A stretch of DNA of 64,000 nucleotides, from positions 62,001 to 126,000 of the forward strand of contig NZ_JAERVO010000001.1 in assembly GCF_016798325.1 (NCBI RefSeq), in the 5' to 3' direction. A program made the position numbers and the translations under genes. The notes under the pieces are model-generated. The model saw nothing but the letters and a program-made list of their open reading frames with translations, ran no database searches and was not told the origin of the DNA. The first letter of the stretch is position 1; every line of letters begins with the position of its first letter. Positions 8,471 through 16,366 of the stretch are shown here, one piece after another. Source of the DNA: Marinobacter mangrovi. GTDB taxonomy: Bacteria; Pseudomonadota; Gammaproteobacteria; Pseudomonadales; Oleiphilaceae.

Positions 8471-9580
8471 ATGGCGTTGGAGTCGGTGGTGTTACGAATT
8501 GCAGTCGCGTTGGTGATGGTCGGCCTGCCCGTATGGGGCTGGGCCTTTTCCGTCACGTTTATCAACCCGGGGCATCACGATGAAGCCTTCTGGGTCGATG
8601 CGTCCCGTGGCATGCAATCCGCAGCGCGCAGTCTGGGCATTGATCTGGAAATCGTCTATGCCGAGCGGGATGTTCTCCAGCAGATTGAGCTGACCCGCGA
8701 GGTGACTGCCCGCCCGCCGGCGGCGCGGCCCGATTACCTGATCCTGTCGGTCGAAAAGGGCTCCTTTGCCGCCCAGATGACACTGGCCGAAGCGGCCGGG
8801 ATTCCTGTTTTCCTGGCTTACAATGGCCTGCTGCCTACCGAACACCAACAGTACGGATTACCCCGCGAGCATTTCAGTGAGCTGCTGGGTTCACTGACAC
8901 CCGAAGCGGAGGATGCGGGCTACCTGACGGCAAAAAAGCTCATCGACGCTGCGCGACATAAGGGGCTGTCGGCGCCGGATGGCCGCTTCCATCTGCTGGC
9001 CCTGTCCGGGGATCGCTCAACCGATTCGTCGATCCAGCGCAACGAGGGGATGCGCAAGGCCGTTGCAGAAGCGGGGGATGTGGTCGTCGACCAGCTCGTG
9101 CAGACCGACTGGCGGCAGGATGTGGCGGCTTTCAAGGCCGGTCAGCTTTACCAGCGTTATCCCGACGCATCCCTGGTCTGGTCGGGCAGTGATCAGGTGG
9201 CCTTTGGGGCCATGTCGGCCCTGGGGCGTCGAATACCGGGAAAAGACGTGCTCTTCTCGGGTGTGAACACCTCGGCCGAGGCCATGCAGGCGGTGATTTC
9301 CGGCAAGCTGACCGCACTGGCCGGCGGCCACTTCATGGCCGGCGCCTGGGCGCTGGTGGTGCTTTACGACTATCAGCACGGCATCGACTTTGCCGATTCG
9401 GAAGGGCTGGAAATGGCGCGCCCGATGTTCACGCTGTTTTCGCCCGCCAAGGCGCGACGCTATCTGGCCATATTCGGGGCGAGCGGCGTGCCATCGCTGG
9501 ATTTCCGGCCGTTTAGCAAGGCGCTGAATCCGACAGTCGACCATTACGACTTTGAACTTGCCCGGTTGCTGGAGCCCTGA
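8471..9580 (+). CDS. periplasmic substrate-binding protein (sugar-binding type) paired with a GGDEF protein
   Basis: A 369-residue periplasmic-binding-protein family protein of the Peripla_BP_4 (ribose/autoinducer-binding) type. It has a hydrophobic signal peptide (VALVMVGLPVWGWA) and then SVTFINPGHHDEAFW. No ABC permease or ATPase is nearby. Instead its TGA overlaps the ATG of a membrane diguanylate cyclase, so it is best read as the ligand-sensing partner of that enzyme, comparable in logic to LuxP/LuxQ or TorT/TorS. An alternative GTG start at 8489 has a better-spaced TGGAG (8478-8482) and still leaves a full signal peptide. The ligand is unknown. Confidence 0.8.
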   Translation: MALESVVLRIAVALVMVGLPVWGWAFSVTFINPGHHDEAFWVDASRGMQSAARSLGIDLEIVYAERDVLQQIELTREVTARPPAARPDYLILSVEKGSFAAQMTLAEAAGIPVFLAYNGLLPTEHQQYGLPREHFSELLGSLTPEAEDAGYLTAKKLIDAARHKGLSAPDGRFHLLALSGDRSTDSSIQRNEGMRKAVAEAGDVVVDQLVQTDWRQDVAAFKAGQLYQRYPDASLVWSGSDQVAFGAMSALGRRIPGKDVLFSGVNTSAEAMQAVISGKLTALAGGHFMAGAWALVVLYDYQHGIDFADSEGLEMARPMFTLFSPAKARRYLAIFGASGVPSLDFRPFSKALNPTVDHYDFELARLLEP

Positions 9581-11349
9581 TGCGCGTCGTTGCCCGTCCT
9601 TTCCATTCTCTCGCCAGTACGGTGCTGCGCAATGTCGTGGCGGCCGCGGGCGTGTTTGCGATGGTGGTCGGCGTGTTTTATTGCTACCACGCCTACCACA
9701 AGGAACTGGACCGGGTCGAAAAGCTGACCACCGCCTTCGCCAAGGCCTATGTGCCGATGCTCACCGTGGGGATCTGGGATATCGAGGCGGACGCCCTGCA
9801 GCACCAGGTGGACCTGATTGCCGGTCATCCGGAAATCGCGGAGGCCCGGGTATCGGCAGCCACCGGGATGACATTCCTGTCCGGAAGCAGACCTCAACAG
9901 CGAGCGCCGGACCGTCGTATTCCGATTCCCCATCCCGCCGACCAGGGTGAAACCCTCGGTGAGCTGGATATCTGGTACGACCAGAACTACATCAACCAGG
10001 CCATCACCGAGTCGGTGGTCATCAGCTTTCTGGAGTTTGTCCTGTTCGCGCTGGTGGTGAGCCTGATCACCTACCGGATTATCTTTGCGCGCCTGAACAA
10101 GCCGCTGCGGACCCTGGCCGATTACAGCCGGCAGCTCAACCCGGGCCGTCGCAATCCACCGTTGGAACTCGAGCGCACCCGACATCACTGGGAGGATGAG
10201 ATCGACCTGATGGTGGAGGGCTTCAACACGCTGCGTGACGGCATTGCCCGATTCAGCGAAGAGCGTGACCAGGCCATCCGCGCCCTCAGTGAGGAACGGG
10301 ACCGGCTGGACGATCGGATACGCCAGCGCACCGAGGACGTGTCGAACATCAATGCCGCGCTTGAGTTTCTGTCACGGCTGTCCGTCAAGCTGATTGACGT
10401 GCCGGCGGCCGGTCAACCCCAGGCCATCCGTGATGCCCTCTCGGAGAGTGCCGAGCGACTGGGGGCCACTGCCGGCGGCATCGCGCTGGCCCCGGTCGAA
10501 GGCGAGTGGACGTGGTGCTACCAGTGGACCGGCACCCGCGGCGAACTGCCGGATATTGACGTCCTGGCCCGGGCCGAGTGGTTCCCGGGCTGGTACGTGG
10601 GGCCGGCTTCCTGGTCGGATGGAGACACGATCTGTTCGGTCCAGATGGAAGGCGAGCGCTACCTTCTGCTGTTCCGCGAGCCGGCCAATCGCCTGTACAC
10701 GCCGTTGGAAGAGCGTCTGATACGGTTGTTGGGCGAGATCCTGTTCAAGGTCATCGAGCGCTGGCAGCGCCAGCGTCAGCTGGAAGCGAGCCGGCGCGAA
10801 CTGTACCGCCTGTCACGCACCGATCCGTTGACGGGGTTGGCCAATCGGCGCTACTTCACGGAAGTTCGGGAACAAGAGGGACGTCGTGCCCAACGCAGTG
10901 GCGAACCGATATCCGTGCTGATGATCGATGTGGATTACTTCAAGGCCTATAACGACCAGTACGGACACTCCCAGGGGGATCGCTGCCTGGTGCGCCTGGC
11001 CGAGGTGTTTCGTCACCAGTGCGCGCGGGCGGGGGAGTTGTCCGTGCGTCTGGGGGGGGAGGAGTTCGCGATCCTGCTGCCGACCATCGACGCGGAAGAA
11101 GCGCTGGCCGTGGCCGACCGTGTCCGCAAGGCGGTGTTTGACCTGGCGATTCCCCACGACGGCTCGCCGCTGGGTTGGGTGACGGTCAGCATCGGGTGTG
11201 CGACCTGGTTCGGTGACTATGGCGCCGGCGCCATGGATACGGTGTTCGATCGAATGATGCGGGATGCCGACCACGCCCTCTATCGGGCCAAGGAGCATGG
11301 TCGGAATCGCGTGGAGGGCGCCGCCCCGTTAACACTCGTCGATGGTTGA
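9580..11349 (+). CDS. transmembrane diguanylate cyclase (periplasmic sensor-HAMP-GGDEF)
   Basis: Predicted to make c-di-GMP from two GTP. Transmembrane helices at about residues 15-36 and 143-168 enclose a periplasmic sensor domain of ~105 residues. A HAMP-like segment, a coiled coil (~220-260), a GAF-like domain (~270-395) and the C-terminal GGDEF domain follow. The cyclase starts SRTDPLTGLANR (~409), and the active site RLGGEEF (~489) is intact. The usual inhibitory site R-x-x-D five residues before it reads RAGE, so product inhibition may be weak. Start and preceding stop overlap as TGATG, implying translational coupling to the binding protein. That partner probably docks on the periplasmic domain. 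Confidence 0.87.
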   Translation: MRVVARPFHSLASTVLRNVVAAAGVFAMVVGVFYCYHAYHKELDRVEKLTTAFAKAYVPMLTVGIWDIEADALQHQVDLIAGHPEIAEARVSAATGMTFLSGSRPQQRAPDRRIPIPHPADQGETLGELDIWYDQNYINQAITESVVISFLEFVLFALVVSLITYRIIFARLNKPLRTLADYSRQLNPGRRNPPLELERTRHHWEDEIDLMVEGFNTLRDGIARFSEERDQAIRALSEERDRLDDRIRQRTEDVSNINAALEFLSRLSVKLIDVPAAGQPQAIRDALSESAERLGATAGGIALAPVEGEWTWCYQWTGTRGELPDIDVLARAEWFPGWYVGPASWSDGDTICSVQMEGERYLLLFREPANRLYTPLEERLIRLLGEILFKVIERWQRQRQLEASRRELYRLSRTDPLTGLANRRYFTEVREQEGRRAQRSGEPISVLMIDVDYFKAYNDQYGHSQGDRCLVRLAEVFRHQCARAGELSVRLGGEEFAILLPTIDAEEALAVADRVRKAVFDLAIPHDGSPLGWVTVSIGCATWFGDYGAGAMDTVFDRMMRDADHALYRAKEHGRNRVEGAAPLTLVDG

Positions 11350-11369
11350 GCGCCCGGGGCGGTCGGCGA

Positions 11370-12425
11370 TCAGCTCGCCTTGAGGGACTGCATGTCGATG
11401 ACGAAGCGGTACTTCACATCGCCTTTCTTCATGCGCTCATAGGCCCCGTTGATGTTCTGGATGTCCAGCATTTCCACATCGCAGGTGATGTCGTGCTCGG
11501 CGCAGAAATCCAGGACTTCCTGGGTCTCCGGCATGCCACCGATCAGGGAACCGGCCAGTACCCGACGCTTGAACACCAGATTGCCCGCTTCCAGGGCCGG
11601 ATCCACCGGCTCGAGCAGGCCGACAATAATGTGGATGCCGTCGAACTTGAGGCAGTTCAGGTACGGATTGAGATCGTGCTGGACCGGCACGGTATCGAGC
11701 ATGAAGTCATAGTGCTCCGCGGCCGCAGCCATCTGCGCCTCGTCGGTGGAAATCACCACGTGGTCCGCGCCCTGTTTCTTGGCCTCGGCCACCTTGCTTT
11801 CTGAGCGGGTGAAGATCGTCACTTCCGCGCCCAGCGCCTTGGCGAATTTCACGCCCATGTGGCCCAGGCCGCCCATGCCGATCACACCCACTTTATGACC
11901 GGCTTTGACGCCGTAGTGGCGCAGCGGGGAATAGGTGGTAATGCCGGCACACAGGATCGGCGCCGCGCTGGACGGATCCAGCTTCTCCGGAACCTTCACC
12001 ACGAACCGCTCGCTGACCACCACCTTGTCGGAATAGCCGCCGTAGGTGATGCTGTGATCGTGACGGTCCTCGCCGTTGTAGGTGGAAGTCATGCCTTCCA
12101 GGCAATATTGCTCAAGCCCGGCCTCGCAGGCCGAGCAGCTGCGGCAGGAGTCCACCATACAGCCCACGCCGACGACATCGCCAACTTTGAAACCGGTCAC
12201 GTCGCTGCCGACGGCGGTGACGCGGCCAATGATTTCGTGGCCCGGGACCACCGGGTAGTTGGTCACGCCCCAGTCGTTCTGGACGAAGTGGATATCGGTG
12301 TGGCAAACGCCGCAGTAATCAATCTCGATCGATACATCATCCGGCCGCGGTTCGCGCCGGTCGAAGCTGAACGGCGCCAGGCCGGAGGTGTTCGAGTGCG
12401 CTGCGTAACCCTTTGCATTCGACAT
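11370..12425 (-). CDS. NAD(P)-dependent zinc alcohol dehydrogenase (YahK/CAD-like)
   Basis: A medium-chain zinc-dependent alcohol dehydrogenase of 351 residues, probably reducing aldehydes. The catalytic zinc ligands are in YCGVCHTD and PGHEIIG, and the structural zinc Cys cluster is CRSCSACEAGLEQYC. The nucleotide-binding motif is GMGGLGHMGVKFAKALG. Start MSNAKGYAA at 12425 is favoured over upstream codons because AGAGGA precedes it. The next gene is a divergent AraC regulator of the AraC_N-cupin type, as in the E. coli yqhC/yqhD pair, so an aldehyde-stress response is plausible. Substrate range cannot be read from sequence. Confidence 0.87.
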   Translation of the reverse strand: MSNAKGYAAHSNTSGLAPFSFDRREPRPDDVSIEIDYCGVCHTDIHFVQNDWGVTNYPVVPGHEIIGRVTAVGSDVTGFKVGDVVGVGCMVDSCRSCSACEAGLEQYCLEGMTSTYNGEDRHDHSITYGGYSDKVVVSERFVVKVPEKLDPSSAAPILCAGITTYSPLRHYGVKAGHKVGVIGMGGLGHMGVKFAKALGAEVTIFTRSESKVAEAKKQGADHVVISTDEAQMAAAAEHYDFMLDTVPVQHDLNPYLNCLKFDGIHIIVGLLEPVDPALEAGNLVFKRRVLAGSLIGGMPETQEVLDFCAEHDITCDVEMLDIQNINGAYERMKKGDVKYRFVIDMQSLKAS

Positions 12426-12620
12426 CGGTGTGTATCCTCTTTCAATGGGATGGAATTCAATCGACTTGCAGGGTTCACAGTGTGCGAGATCGGGCTCGGG
12501 CCGACCATCAACGTTCCTTTGGCGTTTTTGCACATTTCTATGAAGGCGTGGCGGTCCCTGTTCCCGGCGTGGACATTTTAGGCATAATGGAGTGCCCAGT
12601 CAGAACGCGCGAGAGAAGGC

Positions 12621-13523
12621 ATGCACAGCGAAATCGGCCGCTCACCGGAAATGAAAGACCTCATCCGTCCACTGATCGAAAGTGACGGATTCTCCGACAC
12701 ACGGCTGCCCGGTATCCGTGTCATGGCCTGCCATCGGAAAATCGATCGAACACCGATCATTTACCAGCCCAGCCTGACGATCATCGCCCAGGGTCGCAAG
12801 ATTGGTTACCTCGGCGATCGTGAGATCCACTACAACCCCGGCCAATACCTCGTCCAGACCCTGCCGCTACCGTTTGAGTGCGAGACCTTTGCTTCGGAGG
12901 AAGCGCCCATGCTCGGGCTGGCCGTGCAGATTGATCCCGCTATGCTGGGTGAGCTGGTGGTGGAAATGGGGGAAGTCGACGACGACCCGGAGGCGACACC
13001 GCCGCGGCCAATGGATTCAGTGGAAATGACCGACAGCATGCACGAGGCGGTCATTCGCCTGCTGCGGGCGCTGCATGATCCGATGGATGCCCGGATTGCC
13101 GGCCAACAGCGGATTCGCGAGGTGGTCTACGAGGCGTTGAAAGGCGATCAGGGCGCGGCCCTGAGGGCGTTGATCCGGAATCAGGGCAACTACTCGCGCA
13201 TCGTGCGGGTGCTGAGCCACATCCACACCGATTACCGGACGGAACTGTCCGTAGAGGCCCTGGCGCGCGAGGCCAATATGAGCGTGTCCACGTTCCACCA
13301 GCACTTCAAGCAGGTGACCCAGGTGTCTCCCCTGCAGTACATCAAGCGACTGAGACTGATCAATGCCCAGCTGCTGCTGACCCACGACGACCTGAACGTC
13401 AATCAGGCCGCTGCGGCAACCGGGTATCGCAGCGTTCATCAATTCAGTCGCGACTACAAACGTTATTTTGGCGTGAGCCCGATCAATGACCGCCGCCAGC
13501 CGGAGGCCCGTGCGGTAAGCTGA
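12621..13523 (+). CDS. AraC-family transcriptional regulator with N-terminal cupin (YqhC-like)
   Basis: A 300-residue regulator. The N-terminal AraC_N (cupin-like) domain spans about residues 25-175 and includes PSLTIIAQGRKIGYLGDREI. Two helix-turn-helix units follow near the C-terminus (VEALAREANMSVSTFHQHF and VNQAAAATGYRSVHQFSRDY). It is divergent from the alcohol dehydrogenase 195 bp away, and the family commonly activates adjacent oxidoreductase genes in response to aldehydes. A CATAAT at 12583-12588 may be its -10 box. The start is the first ATG, closely preceded by GAGAGAAGG. Confidence 0.87.
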   Translation: MHSEIGRSPEMKDLIRPLIESDGFSDTRLPGIRVMACHRKIDRTPIIYQPSLTIIAQGRKIGYLGDREIHYNPGQYLVQTLPLPFECETFASEEAPMLGLAVQIDPAMLGELVVEMGEVDDDPEATPPRPMDSVEMTDSMHEAVIRLLRALHDPMDARIAGQQRIREVVYEALKGDQGAALRALIRNQGNYSRIVRVLSHIHTDYRTELSVEALAREANMSVSTFHQHFKQVTQVSPLQYIKRLRLINAQLLLTHDDLNVNQAAAATGYRSVHQFSRDYKRYFGVSPINDRRQPEARAVS

Positions 13524-13536
13524 CGGCGGTCATCGG

Positions 13537-14346
13537 TCAGGCCAGTTGAACCGTGCCGGTCAGGTAAGGCACGGCCTGCCCGGCAATATGGACGCGGTCA
13601 CCGTGCAGTTCACAGCGCAGCTCCCCGCCACGGGCCGAAAGCTGGCGCGCAACCAGTCGGGTCTTGTCCAGGCGCTCCGCCCAATAGGGCGTCAGTACGC
13701 TGTGGATTGAGCCCGTCACCGGATCCTCGTCGATGCCGTCGGCCGGGCAGAAGTAGCGGCTGACGAAGTCGCAGTCGTCACCCGGCGCCGTCACGATCAG
13801 ACCGCCGCGCTCCAGTGCTTTCAGGGCTCTCAGGTCCGGATTCAGGGCCCGGACGGCGGCTTCGTTTTCCAGCACGATCATGTGATTGGCGTCATTGTTG
13901 ATCAGCAGCGCCTGTTCGGGTGCGTCCGGCACGCTGCGGCGGATGATCTCCGGTGTCGGGATCGGCGCGTAGGGCAGATTGGGGAAATCCAGTTCCAACC
14001 AGCCATCCGCCTTGCGGCTGACGCCCAGCGGGCCACTCAGGGATCGGAAGCGCACCGTGTCGTTTGGCCAGTCCAGTCGGTTGAAGATTACCCAGGCCGA
14101 CGCCAGCGTGGCGTGGCCGCACAGCGGCACTTCGATCCCCGGCGTGAACCAGCGGATGTGGAAGTCGGCGTCGCTGCCCTCCGGTTCGCGCACCAGGAAC
14201 GCGGTTTCCGACAGGTTGTTCTCCAGCGCCAGCGATTGCAGCAGGCTGTCGTCCAGCCAGTCCGTCAGCGGCATCACCGCCGCGGGGTTTCCACGGAACG
14301 GGCGGCTGGCAAAGGCGTCCACCTGGTACAGGGGCAGTTCGGTCAT
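13537..14346 (-). CDS. PhzF-family isomerase/epimerase-like protein
   Basis: A 269-residue PhzF/diaminopimelate-epimerase-fold protein. The family hallmark FASRPFRGNPAAVMPL is at the N-terminus, with the conserved catalytic Glu in ENNLSETAFLV, PLCGHATLASAWV in the middle and DPVTGSIHSVL in the C-terminal half. No other phenazine gene is present, so this is a stand-alone homologue of unknown substrate. It shares a 4-bp ATGA overlap with the small gene upstream, which indicates co-translation. SD GGAG precedes the ATG at good spacing. Confidence 0.87.
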   Translation of the reverse strand: MTELPLYQVDAFASRPFRGNPAAVMPLTDWLDDSLLQSLALENNLSETAFLVREPEGSDADFHIRWFTPGIEVPLCGHATLASAWVIFNRLDWPNDTVRFRSLSGPLGVSRKADGWLELDFPNLPYAPIPTPEIIRRSVPDAPEQALLINNDANHMIVLENEAAVRALNPDLRALKALERGGLIVTAPGDDCDFVSRYFCPADGIDEDPVTGSIHSVLTPYWAERLDKTRLVARQLSARGGELRCELHGDRVHIAGQAVPYLTGTVQLA

Positions 14347-14639
14347 GAATCGATCTCCTCGGGTGTCGTGTCTGAGAGTGCCACAGGGGCATGGTTTGGG
14401 CGATAGCGCCGAGCGAACGCGGAGAGCTCTGCCTCACCGTACAGGTGGATGTGCTGCGCGCCGCGGCTCACGATCCAGTGATCCGGTTCCCGATGGCAGG
14501 GTGTGAATCCGGCCTCGATCAACCACTGTGTAGTGGCGCTCGGGTCGATGATGGTGAGCGATCCGATGGCGCCATCCAGATCCAGCAGATCGTTGCGCCA
14601 GCGCCCGTAACGAAGGCGCGGGTAGCATGACGTCAGCAT
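14343..14639 (-). CDS. hypothetical protein, 98 residues, coupled to phzF-like gene
   Basis: I do not recognise a family. The start at 14639 (MLTSCYPRLRYG) is chosen because AAGGAG lies 8 bases upstream; an earlier ATG at 14672 lacks this. The sequence has no signal peptide or membrane segment. It is moderately rich in aromatic and His residues (HREPDHWIVSRGAQHIHLYG), and might be a small alpha/beta fold resembling glyoxalase or VOC half-modules, but that is weak. It overlaps the PhzF-family gene by four bases, so the two are probably made together. Confidence 0.6.
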   Translation of the reverse strand: MLTSCYPRLRYGRWRNDLLDLDGAIGSLTIIDPSATTQWLIEAGFTPCHREPDHWIVSRGAQHIHLYGEAELSAFARRYRPNHAPVALSDTTPEEIDS

Positions 14640-14712
14640 GGCAGTACTCCTTTCCGTGAGTCCGGGAATCATTGTCCCGGGTCAGGGCTAACCGTCACAG
14701 ATCCAGTCACGC

Positions 14713-14758
14713 TATAATTGAACCGGTACAGGGTACGATGCGATCCAACTGTACCGGT
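14713..14758 (+). promoter_or_regulatory. MocR promoter with inverted GGTACAG boxes
   Basis: A TATAAT -10 hexamer (14713-14718) is followed at once by ACCGGTACAG (14722-14731) and its exact complement CTGTACCGGT (14749-14758), 17 bp apart. An extra GGTAC directly follows the first arm. The position over the likely transcription start of the MocR gene suggests autorepression. MocR/GntR proteins are known to bind repeated boxes in their own promoters. Confidence 0.6.
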
Positions 14759-14857
14759 CGATTGACTGAACAACTGTGCTGCCGGCGAGGGCTGTGTTTC
14801 TGGGAGCATGGGACACAAGGATAAATGCCCGGATGGGCCTGTTCAGGGAGCACCACC

Positions 14858-16273
14858 ATGACTGTCCTCTATGCCAAGCTGGCCGATCAGATCCAGCAGT
14901 TGATCAGTGACGGCGTCTACCGCGAAGGTGAGCGTTTGCCCGGTGTGCGGGTGCTCAGCCGCCAGTTCGGTGTCAGTATTTCCACGGTTCTCCAGGCGCA
15001 CCAGACGCTGGAGAGTCGCGGCTATCTGGAGGCGCGCGAGCGCAGCGGCTACTACGCCAGGGTTCCCTGCAAGGACGCGCCGATTCCTATCATGCAGCGT
15101 CCCAAGTCCCGGCCGGCTCCGGTCACGGCGCGGGATATGGCGCTGGATCTGTGTACGGTCGAGCGCAAACACATGGTGGCGTTGGGCGCCGCCGTGCCGC
15201 ATGCCGACTATGTGCCGCTGCGCCAGATCCAGCATGCGACGCTCTGGGCCGCCCGGCAGGGGTTGGAAGCCCTGGACTATGCCTTTCCCGGCAAGGACGT
15301 GTTCCGGCGCCAGATCGCCCAGCGCATGACCAACCTCGGCGTGGTGACCACCCATGAGGACATCATCGCCACCAATGGGGCCCAGGAAGCGATTATTCTG
15401 GCCCTGCGCGCGGTGACCCAGCCCGGCGACATCGTAGCGGTGGAGTCGCCGTCGTTTCCGGGCATCCTCCAGGCCCTGGAGGTGGTCGGTTTGCGCGCGC
15501 TGGAAATACCCACCCATCCACTGGAAGGCATGAGTCTCGAAGGGCTGGAGCTGGCCCTGGAGCAATGGCCCATCAAGGCCTGTGTGGTGGTGGCCAACCA
15601 CAGCAACCCGCTGGGTGTGCGCATGCCGGACAGCCAGAAAAAACGGTTGGTGAACCTGCTGGCGGAAAGGCAGGTGCCCATGATCGAGGACGATATCTAC
15701 GGCGATTTGCCGTTCGAGGGAGAGCGGCCACGACCGGCCAAGTCGTTCGACACCACCGGCAACGTGATCTATTGCAGCTCGTTCTCCAAGACCATCTCGC
15801 CGGGCCTGCGCCTGGGCTGGGTGGTGCCGGGGCCACGTTTTGCCGAAATCAGTCAGCAGAAGTACTTCAACAACATGGCGACGGCGAGCATCCCCCAACT
15901 GGCGGTAGCCCATTTCCTGGAGCAGGGCGGTTACGACCGCTATCTGCGTACCGCTCGCCAGCGCTACAAGGAAGCGACGGAACGCCTGCGTGCGGCCGTG
16001 GTGCGTGAATTCCCGGAAGGCACGGCGGTGAGCCGTCCCATGGGCGGTTTCGTGCTCTGGGTGCAGCTGCCTCACGGCGTGTCCGGAACCACCATCTATC
16101 AGGAGGCGCGGGAAAGGAGCATCAACATCGCGCCGGGGCGGATGTTTTCGACGACGGACAAGTATGAGGACTACATCCGCCTGAACTGCGCCAACCCCTG
16201 GAGCGAGCGGATAGAGTGGGCGATCCGGACACTCGGCGAGCTGGTGGCCACCCAGATGAGACGGGCCGCGTGA
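14858..16273 (+). CDS. MocR-type (GntR HTH + aminotransferase domain) transcriptional regulator
   Basis: A 471-residue regulator. The N-terminal GntR winged helix is seen in YREGERLPGVRVLSRQFGVSISTVLQAH. A linker leads to a fold-type I PLP aminotransferase-like domain from about residue 110. The PLP lysine lies in YCSSFSKTISPGLRLGW, and the Asp/Tyr contacts are in MIEDDIYGDLPF. The start at 14858 has AGGGAG at 14845-14850. MocR proteins often control vitamin B6, GABA, taurine or D-alanine genes; the target here is not evident. Inverted GGTACAG boxes directly upstream suggest it regulates itself. Confidence 0.88.
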   Translation: MTVLYAKLADQIQQLISDGVYREGERLPGVRVLSRQFGVSISTVLQAHQTLESRGYLEARERSGYYARVPCKDAPIPIMQRPKSRPAPVTARDMALDLCTVERKHMVALGAAVPHADYVPLRQIQHATLWAARQGLEALDYAFPGKDVFRRQIAQRMTNLGVVTTHEDIIATNGAQEAIILALRAVTQPGDIVAVESPSFPGILQALEVVGLRALEIPTHPLEGMSLEGLELALEQWPIKACVVVANHSNPLGVRMPDSQKKRLVNLLAERQVPMIEDDIYGDLPFEGERPRPAKSFDTTGNVIYCSSFSKTISPGLRLGWVVPGPRFAEISQQKYFNNMATASIPQLAVAHFLEQGGYDRYLRTARQRYKEATERLRAAVVREFPEGTAVSRPMGGFVLWVQLPHGVSGTTIYQEARERSINIAPGRMFSTTDKYEDYIRLNCANPWSERIEWAIRTLGELVATQMRRAA

Positions 16274-16366
16274 GATGACGGGAGGCACCCCGAAAGGTTG
16301 GTGATCAAAGCGAGTTTGGTTCTACACTGAATGGACCAATAACTCGAAACCTGCCGGGGGAGTCCC

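Noticed and set aside
14843-16288. 481-codon minus-strand open frame
   Set aside because: Antisense to the MocR gene, which has full motifs; no coding evidence.
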